Assembly: GCA_947244595.1 (NCBI GenBank)
Contig: CAMXKT010000009.1
Location: 1 to 38,876 of the forward strand
Origin: an uncultured Oscillibacter sp.
GTDB taxonomy: Bacteria; Bacillota; Clostridia; Oscillospirales; Oscillospiraceae
Reading direction: 5' to 3'
Length of the DNA: 38,876 bases
Positions 32,868 to 38,876 of this stretch are shown here, piece by piece. Every line of letters starts with the position of its first letter. Within the stretch, counting starts at the first letter, position 1. A program made the translations under genes and the position numbers. Under the pieces are notes generated by a model. It was not told where the DNA came from and ran no database searches. It saw only the letters and a program-made list of their open reading frames with translations.

Positions 32868-34055
32868 TCACCGCATGAGGTAACCCTTGGAGAGGAGCTC
32901 CAGCTGCAAAGCCTCCGCGTGACGGCTGTCCCGGGTTTCCAGCACCATAGTGACGATGCAGGCTCCCACGTCGGATTCCTTGTCCTCCCGGTTGTGGTTG
33001 ACGCTGATGATATTGGCCCCGCTGTCCGCCACCACCTGGAGCATCCGCAGCAGGCTTCCCGGTTTGTCCTCTACCTTGGTGGTCAGTTCCACCAGGCGGC
33101 CCGCCTTGGACAGGCCCTTGGTGATGATGCGGGAGAGGGTGGTCACGTCCACATTGCCGCCGGAGACCAAGCAGACGGTCTTCCGCCCGGCAGTCTCCAC
33201 CTTGCCGAACATGCAGGCGGCCACAGGTGTGGCCCCGGCCCCCTCGGCCACGGTTTTCTGCTCCTCCATCAGGGCCAGGATGGCGGAGGCGATCTCGTCC
33301 TCGGTGACGGTGACCACCTCGTCCACATATTCCCTGCAGAGGGCGAAGGTCAGGTCCCCGGGCCGCTTCACGGCGATGCCGTCGGCGATGGTGGCCACGC
33401 CGGAAAGCTCCGTGGGCTCCCCGGCGTGAAGGGAGAGGTACATGGAGGGAGCTCCTGCCGCCTGGACGCCGATGACCCGGCAGTCCGGCTTCAAGTGCTT
33501 GACAGCATAGGCCACGCCGCTGATGAGCCCGCCGCCGCCGATGGGGACCACCACCTGTTCCACATCCGGGAGCTGTTCTAAGATCTCCAGGCCGATGGTG
33601 CCCTGCCCGGCGATGACATAGGGGTCGTCGAAGGGGTGGGCGAAGGTGTAGCCCTCCTCCCGGCAGAGGCGCCGGGCCTCCGCCGCCGCGTCGTCATACA
33701 CGCCGGGAACCAGCACCACCCGGGCGCCGTAGCTCTTGGTGGCCTCTACCTTGCTGATGGGGGCTCCGGCGGGCATGCAGATGACGGAGGGGATACCTAG
33801 CCTGGCGGCGGACAGGGCGATGCCCTGGGCGTGGTTCCCGGCGGAGCAGGCGATGACGCCCCGCTCCGCCTCCTCTTTGGAAAGGGAGCGAATCTTGTTG
33901 AAAGCCCCCCGGAGCTTGAAGGAGCCGGTGAGCTGGAGGTTTTCCGCCTTAATGTAGAGATCTCTTCCCAGCCTGGGGGCGGGGTGGAGGGGCGTCCGGC
34001 GGGCGATGTCCGCCATGGCCTTCTGGGCTTCTTGTATCATGTCCAAGGTTAACAT
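32868..34055 (-). CDS. ilvA: Threonine dehydratase (threonine ammonia-lyase) with C-terminal ACT-like domain
   Basis: A 395-residue fold-type II PLP enzyme converting threonine to 2-oxobutyrate and ammonia. The PLP lysine is Lys47 in TGSFKLRGAFN. The substrate loop SAGNHAQG and the phosphate-binding GGGGLISG are present, and a single ACT-like domain occupies about 320-395. The size fits the Clostridia/Bacillus type of about 400 residues, shorter than E. coli IlvA. ATG 34055 is preceded by AAAGGGG; an in-frame upstream ATG at 34130 would overlap the symporter gene and is rejected. It lies 29 bp downstream of an SSS symporter on the same strand, which suggests the symporter brings in threonine, serine or a related substrate. 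Biosynthetic versus catabolic role cannot be separated here. Confidence 0.92.
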   Translation of the reverse strand: MLTLDMIQEAQKAMADIARRTPLHPAPRLGRDLYIKAENLQLTGSFKLRGAFNKIRSLSKEEAERGVIACSAGNHAQGIALSAARLGIPSVICMPAGAPISKVEATKSYGARVVLVPGVYDDAAAEARRLCREEGYTFAHPFDDPYVIAGQGTIGLEILEQLPDVEQVVVPIGGGGLISGVAYAVKHLKPDCRVIGVQAAGAPSMYLSLHAGEPTELSGVATIADGIAVKRPGDLTFALCREYVDEVVTVTEDEIASAILALMEEQKTVAEGAGATPVAACMFGKVETAGRKTVCLVSGGNVDVTTLSRIITKGLSKAGRLVELTTKVEDKPGSLLRMLQVVADSGANIISVNHNREDKESDVGACIVTMVLETRDSRHAEALQLELLSKGYLMR

Positions 34056-34084
34056 AGATTTACCCCTTTCCGTGGTGAACCCAA

Positions 34085-35527
34085 TTACGCCTTCCCGGCG
34101 TCCAGGAAGACGGAGGGACGGCTTTTGCATGTGGCCAGGCTTACGGCGACCAGAGCCACGCCGCAGGCGATGGTCCCCGGTACGGCGGAGCCCAGGCCGA
34201 AGGGCTCTCCCGCCAGCTTCCAGCCAATGCAGACGGTAAAGCCGGCGGCCATGCCGGCGATAACCCCGGCGGAGGTCGCCTTCCTCCAGAAGAGGGCGGC
34301 AAAGGCCGGGATGCCCGCCGCCGCCGCGTAGAAGCTCCAGGCGAACATAAGGATATTATAGGCGTTCTTGATGTAAAGCGCAATGACCAAAGCGCCCAGA
34401 GGCAGGATGATGGAGAAGATCCGGGAGAGGAGGATCTCCGTCTTGTCCTTCATCTCCGGGAAGAAGGTCTTACCGATGTCGTGGACGCAGGTCTGGACGC
34501 TGACCAGCAGGTAGCTGTCCGCCGTGGACATGATGACGGAGAGGATGCCCGCCAGGGCCAGGCCCGTCAATCCGATGGGCAGCACGTGGATGGCCAGGGC
34601 CGGGACCACGGCGTCCGTGTTGCCGTAGACCGCCAGGGCGTCGTCCCCGATGACCTGGTGGGCGGCCACGCCCATGAAGTAGACCAGGGCGATGGTGACG
34701 CCGTAGACGGCGGTGCCCAGGAACATGCCCTTCTTGGCGGAGCCCCGGTCTTTGGCGGCGAAGGCCCGCTGCCACATCTCCGCCCCCGCCATGGTGAAGA
34801 CCAGGTAAGTGACGATATCCCCCAGGATGCTGCCGTTGAGGTAGGGCTTCGCCAGGGCCGGATCCAGGTTTTCCAGGAAGGTGGAGAAGCCGCCGATACT
34901 CTTCAGGGAGGCCACGGGAATGAGAATGTAGACAAATAAAATCAGCATGTAGAACTGAAGCACGTCGGTGTACACCACACCGAAGAGGCCGCTGGAGGCG
35001 GTGTAGACCATGAAGATGATACAGGCGATGAGGGCCCCGGCCTCAAAGCTGATGCCCACCTGGCCCCCCAGCATGTTGATGATGGTGGCGGTGGCCGTCA
35101 CCTGAGAGGCCACGGTTCCCATCATGGTGAAAGCCACCATGGCGGCCAGCAGAATCTTGGCCGTCCTGCCGAAGCGGCGCTCAAAGAGGTCCGGGATGGA
35201 GGTGACATTGTACTTCATGCCGATGTCGGAGATTTTCCCGGCGATGCCGGAGAAAATGAACATACCCAGGAGATAGGGAATGGCGGTGAGCACCGCCTTG
35301 GTGCCGCTGGAGTAGGCCACGCCGGCCCGGCCCATGAGGCCGCTGCCGCCGATGATGGTGGCGCAGACCGTGGCCATCATCACCAGGGGGCCCAGAGACC
35401 GGCCTGCCACGTAGTAGTCCCCGGTGTCCTTGATGCGCCGGACGAAATAGACGCCCACCACGACCATGGAGATGAGATACAGGGCAATGATGCCCAGGTC
35501 CAGAGCGCTGAGTTGAGTGTGATCCAT
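34085..35527 (-). CDS. Sodium:solute symporter (SSS) family transporter upstream of ilvA
   Basis: A 480-residue membrane protein with about 13 hydrophobic segments. The SSS pattern is clear: YFVRRIKDTGDYYVAGRSLGPLVMMATVCATIIGGSGLMGRAGVAYSSG at about 26-75, and later GLALAGILSVIMSTADSYLLVSVQT, the conserved Na+-site helix with its Ser/Thr-Ala-Asp. The start at 35527 (MDHTQLSALDLG) follows AAAGGG; the longer ORF to 35923 extends through the promoter and into the neighbouring gene. It shares its transcript with ilvA. The substrate is unknown; an amino or 2-hydroxy/2-oxo acid is a guess from context. It is distinct from the SSS carrier at 18541-19935. Confidence 0.88.
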   Translation of the reverse strand: MDHTQLSALDLGIIALYLISMVVVGVYFVRRIKDTGDYYVAGRSLGPLVMMATVCATIIGGSGLMGRAGVAYSSGTKAVLTAIPYLLGMFIFSGIAGKISDIGMKYNVTSIPDLFERRFGRTAKILLAAMVAFTMMGTVASQVTATATIINMLGGQVGISFEAGALIACIIFMVYTASSGLFGVVYTDVLQFYMLILFVYILIPVASLKSIGGFSTFLENLDPALAKPYLNGSILGDIVTYLVFTMAGAEMWQRAFAAKDRGSAKKGMFLGTAVYGVTIALVYFMGVAAHQVIGDDALAVYGNTDAVVPALAIHVLPIGLTGLALAGILSVIMSTADSYLLVSVQTCVHDIGKTFFPEMKDKTEILLSRIFSIILPLGALVIALYIKNAYNILMFAWSFYAAAAGIPAFAALFWRKATSAGVIAGMAAGFTVCIGWKLAGEPFGLGSAVPGTIACGVALVAVSLATCKSRPSVFLDAGKA

Positions 35528-35656
35528 GCTGCCGTTACCCTTTCCGTTTCTGCTGCCTGCCCTTACGTCAAAGTCCTCCTGAAACATGAAGTCTTCCCGT
35601 TTGCCGCGCCGGAGGAGAAACACATCTCCGCCGCGGGAGCCTGTCTTGTTAAAACC

Positions 35657-35685
35657 AGTATAGCAGAAAAAGGAAATTTCGTCGA
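35657..35685 (-). promoter_or_regulatory. SigA-type promoter of the symporter-ilvA operon
   Basis: On the minus strand TCGACG (35680-35685), 17-bp spacer, TATACT (35657-35662). The ATG is about 130 bp downstream, so there is an untranslated leader in which I see no strong structure. Confidence 0.65.
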
Positions 35686-35702
35686 GGGTTTTTGGCAGAA
35701 AT

Positions 35703-35761
35703 CTATATTGGAAGTAAAGATTTTTGGTGAAAACACCAGGGCATTGCCTTTTCCAATGTAG
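35703..35761. repeat. Inverted repeat upstream of the symporter-ilvA promoter
   Basis: CTATATTGGAA (35703-35713) and TTCCAATGTAG (35751-35761) are 10/11 complementary, and between them TGGTG-AAAA-CACCA (35725-35738) forms a small hairpin. The block lies 18 bp upstream of the -35 box, a plausible position for a regulator site. No factor can be named. Confidence 0.45.
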
Positions 35762-35791
35762 AAAAATGCGGCGCCCTGTTAAGACGCCGCA
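35761..35791 (-). terminator. Terminator of the capA-like gene
   Basis: On the minus strand TGCGGCG (35785-35791) pairs with CGCCGCA (35767-35773) around an 11-nt loop and is followed by TTTTTC. Confidence 0.7.
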
Positions 35792-35855
35792 AGATTTTTC
35801 CGGAGACGCGAAAAGACTGTGAAAAGATTTTTCCGGCGGTTTCCGCCGGGCGGGG

Positions 35856-36932
35856 TCAGTAAGGCAGCTTGGCTTTCCCGTCCATGAAGTCCAGCACCCG
35901 CTGGCGCTGGGTCTCGTCCTCAATGGGGGCGGGGCAGTAGTTGTTCACCTTGCCCCCGGTGTGGACGTAGCAGGGGATGAGCTCCGAGGCCGTTTCCACC
36001 AGCTCTCCGTTCTCCACCCGAAGGATGAGCTGATAGATAATAGTCCGGTTCTCCGGCCCCCGGCTGCCGCCGAAGCAGAAATTCCCCAAGGAGTAGACGA
36101 TCTCCCTGCCCTTGTAAATCTCCCGGGGCTGGAGGACATGGGGGTGGTTCCCCAGTACCAGGTCCGCGCCGTTGTCGATGAGCCGCCGGGAGGCCCGAAC
36201 CCGCCAGGCCTCCGGGGCGTGGACGCCCTCCGCGCCGCCGTGGTAGAAGACCACCTGGAAGTCGGATTCCTGTTCCGCCGCCTTGAGGCGCTGGACAATG
36301 GCCCCCGCCTGGGCCTCGGTCCAGAGGCCGTGACAGATGACGGCGACGCGATAGCCGTTTTTCTCCAGGTAGAAGGTTCGGTCGTTGCCGCCGTATTCCA
36401 GTACGGCGGCCTGGACGGCCTTGACCGTGTCCTTGTAACCCGCTGCGCCGTAGTCCCCCGTATGGTTGTTGGCCAGGGATACCGCCTCCACACCGGAGGA
36501 GGTGAGGATCTCCGTGTTGGCCGAAGGGGCCCGGAACCAGTAGGCGGGGTCCGTGCTCTTCTCCTTGGGGGTGAGGTTTCGGTCCGTCAGCACGTTTTCC
36601 AGATTGACCACGGTGAAGTCGTCGGCGTCAAAGATGGGCCGGACGTGCTGGAGGAAGTACTCCGGCTCCTGCTTGGCGGCATAGTCCAGGAAATTTCCTG
36701 CCGCCCGCTTGCCGTGGAGGGAGGCCAGCAGCATGTCTCCGGTGAAGCTGACGACGACGCTGAACGCGTCCTCCGTCTCCCCGGTCCGGGGCATGGGGCC
36801 GTCGAACTCCGGCAGGTCCGGCTCCCAGAGCAAAGGGTCGTTGGGGTCCATGGGGTCCCACTCTGTGGCGGAGGCCGGGACGGCGCAGGCCAGCAGCAGG
36901 ACCGCCAGCAGGGCGGCCAGACGGCGTTTCAT
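35856..36932 (-). CDS. Exported CapA-family protein (poly-gamma-glutamate capsule type, metallophosphatase-like fold)
   Basis: A 358-residue protein with a signal peptide (1-22) and the CapA domain: VVVSFTGDMLLA near 60, DFTVVNLENVLTD, VSLANNHTGDYGAAGY, VFYHGGAEGVHAP and DLVLGNHPHVLQP, which supply the Asp, Asn and His ligands expected of the calcineurin-like superfamily. CapA/PgsA is linked to poly-gamma-glutamate export, but lone CapA-like genes in Clostridia usually have no known substrate, and no capB or capC is nearby. The ATG at 36932 follows GAGAGGAACGCTT. A weak -10 (TAGAAT, 36975-36980 on the minus strand) lies upstream. It appears monocistronic. Confidence 0.85.
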   Translation of the reverse strand: MKRRLAALLAVLLLACAVPASATEWDPMDPNDPLLWEPDLPEFDGPMPRTGETEDAFSVVVSFTGDMLLASLHGKRAAGNFLDYAAKQEPEYFLQHVRPIFDADDFTVVNLENVLTDRNLTPKEKSTDPAYWFRAPSANTEILTSSGVEAVSLANNHTGDYGAAGYKDTVKAVQAAVLEYGGNDRTFYLEKNGYRVAVICHGLWTEAQAGAIVQRLKAAEQESDFQVVFYHGGAEGVHAPEAWRVRASRRLIDNGADLVLGNHPHVLQPREIYKGREIVYSLGNFCFGGSRGPENRTIIYQLILRVENGELVETASELIPCYVHTGGKVNNYCPAPIEDETQRQRVLDFMDGKAKLPY

Positions 36933-37027
36933 AAGCGTTCCTCTCTTTCCTAGACCACGCTGTTATTCACTTTCATTCTAACAGGATTCCCCCATAAAGG
37001 GAAGGGGAAACCGGGAGAATTTCCCGG

Positions 37028-37064
37028 GAAAACAAACGGGGCGGAGGAAGCCTCCTCCGCCCCG
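37028..37064 (-). terminator. Terminator after mtlD
   Basis: A 12-bp perfect stem CGGGGCGGAGGA/TCCTCCGCCCCG with a 4-nt loop (37037-37064), followed on the minus strand by TTTGTTTTCC. Confidence 0.85.
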
Positions 37065-37077
37065 CAGTAGCGGGAAT

Positions 37078-38235
37078 TTATTTTTTGGCAGCGGCCAGAG
37101 CCCGGTACACGTCCAGGATGCGGCCGAACAGGGGATTCTCGGGCTTCAAGCCGGAGTAAGTCTCCAGAGCGGCGGCGGGGCCGTCGGCCTTGATCTTTGC
37201 CTGGAGCTCCACGCTCTGGGGATCCTCCGGGCAGTCGAAGCGCAGGGCGGCGGCGGCACCGAAGATCAGGTGATCCACCGGCAGGCCATAGGAGGCGGTG
37301 GTGGTCAGGGGCTTGATGAGCCGGTCGCCGGGCTCCAGCTTGCGGATGGGCTCCCGGCCCACCCGCAGAACCTCGTCCTCCAGGAAGGGGTTCTGGTAGC
37401 GGGCGAAGATTTTTTCCACATACGCGTGGTGAACCTCCGGGTCAAAGCCGAACTCTTTGATAAGCCCCTCGCCGCTCTCGGAGATGGCGGCATGGACGAT
37501 CTCCCCGATGACCGGATCCGCGATGCTGTCCTTGATGGTCGTGTAGCCCTTCAAATAGCCCAGGTAGGCGCAGATGGCGTGTCCGCTGTTCAGGGTGAAG
37601 AGCTTCCGCTCCAGATAGGCCATGAGGTTGTCCGCGAAGGTCAGGCCCGGGATGTCCGGCAGCTCGCCCTTCCAGGCGGATTTCTCTACGTCCCACTCGC
37701 AGTAGCGCTCCACGGCGGCGTCCAGGATGTTGTCAAAGCTGGGCTTGGGGCAGATGCGGTCCACGGCGCAGTCGGCAAAGCCGATGTGTTCCTCCAGGAA
37801 GGAAATCTCCTCGGCGCTCAGATGCTTGACCACCTCGTTTTTCAGGCGGGTGGTGGTCCGCAGGCCGTTCTCGCAGCAGACCACGTTCATGGGCGCGGCG
37901 TTCCCTGCCTGGATGCGGGCCTGGATGCCCCCGGCGATGGACTTGGCGATGATGGGCAGCACGTTGGGCCCCACGGCGGTGGTGATGAGGTCGCACTGAG
38001 CCACCTTCTCCGCAAACGCCGGGGAGGTAGAGATCACGCCGTCCACATTGCTGATGGCGATTTCTCCGGGCTCCTTGTCCAGGATGTGGACTGTGTAGGC
38101 GTGGTCTTTGTTCAGCGCCTCGATAATGGGCTCCACCACGTCGGCGAAGGTGACGTGCCAGCCCGCCTGGCTGAGCAGGGCCCCGATAAAGCCCCGGCCA
38201 ATGTTGCCCGCGCCGATTTGAATTGCCTGTTTCAT
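37078..38235 (-). CDS. mtlD: Mannitol-1-phosphate 5-dehydrogenase
   Basis: A 385-residue long-chain mannitol-dehydrogenase-family enzyme interconverting mannitol-1-phosphate and fructose-6-phosphate with NAD. The N-terminal IQIGAGNIGRGFIGALL (5-21) is the MtlD Rossmann signature, with TTAVGPNVLPIIA in the nucleotide domain and LFTLNSGHAICAYLGYLKG (Asn and His of the active site) in the catalytic domain. Length equals E. coli MtlD (382). The start at 38235 follows AAGGAGG eight bases upstream; the ORF extension to 38289 is rejected. No mannitol PTS genes are in the window. A cre-like palindrome lies 34-47 bp upstream of the start. Pgi, the upstream gene, handles the same fructose-6-phosphate node. 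Confidence 0.95.
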   Translation of the reverse strand: MKQAIQIGAGNIGRGFIGALLSQAGWHVTFADVVEPIIEALNKDHAYTVHILDKEPGEIAISNVDGVISTSPAFAEKVAQCDLITTAVGPNVLPIIAKSIAGGIQARIQAGNAAPMNVVCCENGLRTTTRLKNEVVKHLSAEEISFLEEHIGFADCAVDRICPKPSFDNILDAAVERYCEWDVEKSAWKGELPDIPGLTFADNLMAYLERKLFTLNSGHAICAYLGYLKGYTTIKDSIADPVIGEIVHAAISESGEGLIKEFGFDPEVHHAYVEKIFARYQNPFLEDEVLRVGREPIRKLEPGDRLIKPLTTTASYGLPVDHLIFGAAAALRFDCPEDPQSVELQAKIKADGPAAALETYSGLKPENPLFGRILDVYRALAAAKK

Positions 38236-38268
38236 AGTGCTCCTCCTTAAAATGATCGTTTTTGAACG

Positions 38269-38282
38269 AGTAATCGATTTCG
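38269..38282 (-). promoter_or_regulatory. cre-like (LacI/CcpA-family) operator upstream of mtlD
   Basis: On the minus strand CGAAATCGATTACT matches the cre pattern TGNNANCGNTNNCA at every fixed base except the outermost two. Its position in the mtlD leader or promoter would suit carbon catabolite control. No clear -35/-10 pair was identified around it. Confidence 0.4.
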
Positions 38283-38290
38283 TGAACACT

Positions 38291-38329
38291 GGAATAAAGG
38301 CCGCCTCGCCCTTGAGACGGGGCGGCCCC
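38291..38329 (-). terminator. Terminator after pgi
   Basis: GGCCGCC (38299-38305) pairs with GGCGGCC (38321-38327), extended inward by wobble and GC pairs. On the minus strand it is followed by TTTATTCC. Confidence 0.7.
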
Positions 38330-38337
38330 TTAAAAAG

Positions 38338-38876
38338 TTACTTGCCCAGTTTCGCCTCCAGCTCAGCCTTTTGGGCCTCGTAGCCGGGCTTGCCCAGCAG
38401 GGCGAACATGTTCTTCTTGTAGGCCTCCACGCCGGGCTGGTCGAAGGGATTGACCTCCAGCAGATAGCCGGACAGGCCGCAGGCGTACTCGAAGAAGTAG
38501 ATCAGCTGGCCCAGGGAGTCGGCGCTCTTGCCGTCGGTTTCCACGATGACGTTGGGCACGCCGCCCTCGGTGTGGGCCAGCAGGGTGCCCTCCATGGCCT
38601 TGTCCCGGATGTAGTCCATGGACTCCCCGGCCAGGAAGTTCAGCCCGTCGCCGTTGACCTCGTCCCGGGGCACCAGCAGCTGATGCTCGGAGGCCCCCAG
38701 GCGGACCACGGTCTCAAACATGATGCGCCGCCCGGCCTGGATATACTGGCCCATGGAGTGGAGGTCGGCGGTGAACTCCACGCTGGCGGGGAAGAGGCCC
38801 TTGCCGTCCTTGCCCTCGCTCTCGCCGTAGAGCTGCTTCCACCACTCCAGCATGAAGCGGAAGGCGGGGTCGTAGC
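38338..38876 (-). CDS. pgi: Glucose-6-phosphate isomerase, C-terminal part (5' end beyond the window)
   Basis: The reading frame is open to the right edge and continues upstream ([26 protein letters not shown]...). About 179 C-terminal residues are present. Recognisable Pgi features: [38 protein letters not shown], which includes the catalytic-region Glu, and [35 protein letters not shown] near the end with the conserved Lys. The enzyme interconverts glucose-6-phosphate and fructose-6-phosphate in the cytosol. The ATG at 38853 is internal, not the start. It is followed by its own terminator and then mtlD. Confidence 0.93.
   Translation of the reverse strand, partial: YDPAFRFMLEWWKQLYGESEGKDGKGLFPASVEFTADLHSMGQYIQAGRRIMFETVVRLGASEHQLLVPRDEVNGDGLNFLAGESMDYIRDKAMEGTLLAHTEGGVPNVIVETDGKSADSLGQLIYFFEYACGLSGYLLEVNPFDQPGVEAYKKNMFALLGKPGYEAQKAELEAKLGK

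Larger units (their letters stand above)
35528..35855. other. Intergenic region between the capA-like gene and the symporter gene
   Basis: This 328-bp gap contains, in minus-strand order, a small CCGGCGG/CCGCCGG hairpin (35833-35849), the capA-like terminator (35761-35791), the inverted repeat (35703-35761), the symporter promoter (35657-35685) and a roughly 130-nt leader. A 13-bp direct repeat, AAGATTTTTCCGG, occurs at 35791-35803 and 35824-35836. No gene is visible. Confidence 0.65.

Noticed and set aside
35791..35836. 13-bp direct repeat AAGATTTTTCCGG as a mobile-element footprint
   Set aside because: Only two short copies 33 bp apart, with no element or gene between them; probably local AT-rich duplication.

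Overview
The window looks like a chromosomal segment of a GC-rich, anaerobic Bacillota, most likely a gut-type Clostridia (Oscillospiraceae-like). The signs are a GlgB-GlgC-GlgD glycogen operon, strong AGGAGG ribosome sites with some TTG starts, SigA-type promoters with 17-bp spacers, a dockerin protein next to an S-layer-homology protein, and Bug/Tct-type transport. This assignment is inference from gene content; no rRNA or marker gene was available. No tRNA, rRNA, insertion sequence, prophage or CRISPR array was seen.

Layout. 1-3422 (minus): glycogen synthesis, glgB-glgC-glgD (glgD cut by the window edge), from a strong promoter with a hairpin-rich leader. 3825-6774 (plus): a TauE/SafE (TSUP) permease, an aspartate/glutamate-type racemase, and a separately transcribed dicarboxylate/glutamate symporter. 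6925-7248: a small PQ-loop membrane protein. 7402-23316: the most interesting part, a catabolic cluster for an unknown hydroxy- or sugar-acid. Two genes run left (2-hydroxyacid dehydrogenase, Ldh2-type dehydrogenase). The rest run right: a homocitrate/isopropylmalate-synthase-like DRE-TIM enzyme, a second 2-hydroxyacid dehydrogenase, TctC-TctB-TctA tripartite transporter, a UxaA-family dehydratase/lyase, an acetyl-CoA hydrolase/CoA-transferase, a sodium:solute symporter, a PrpR-type sigma-54 activator and a LarA-like nickel-pincer isomerase homologue.

The 407-bp divergent control region of that cluster (9450-9856) carries a near-consensus -24/-12 (sigma-54) promoter facing each way. Between them lie candidate enhancer elements, and a related element overlaps the -35 box of the activator gene. 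The reading is a self-contained sigma-54 regulon: the acid is imported by Tct and/or SSS carriers, its stereochemistry is adjusted by two dehydrogenases and a LarA-like isomerase, it is dehydrated or cleaved by the UxaA-family enzyme, and carbon then passes through the DRE-TIM enzyme and the CoA-transferase. The substrate is not identified.

23583-38876: ordinary chromosome with some surface functions. These are an ECF sigma factor with a one-pass membrane partner; glnS with a structured leader; a 1626-residue secreted M60-type metalloprotease (putative mucinase) carrying a dockerin, overlapping a 412-residue SLH protein that could anchor it; threonine dehydratase downstream of a sodium symporter; a CapA-family protein; mtlD with a cre-like site; and the 3' part of pgi.
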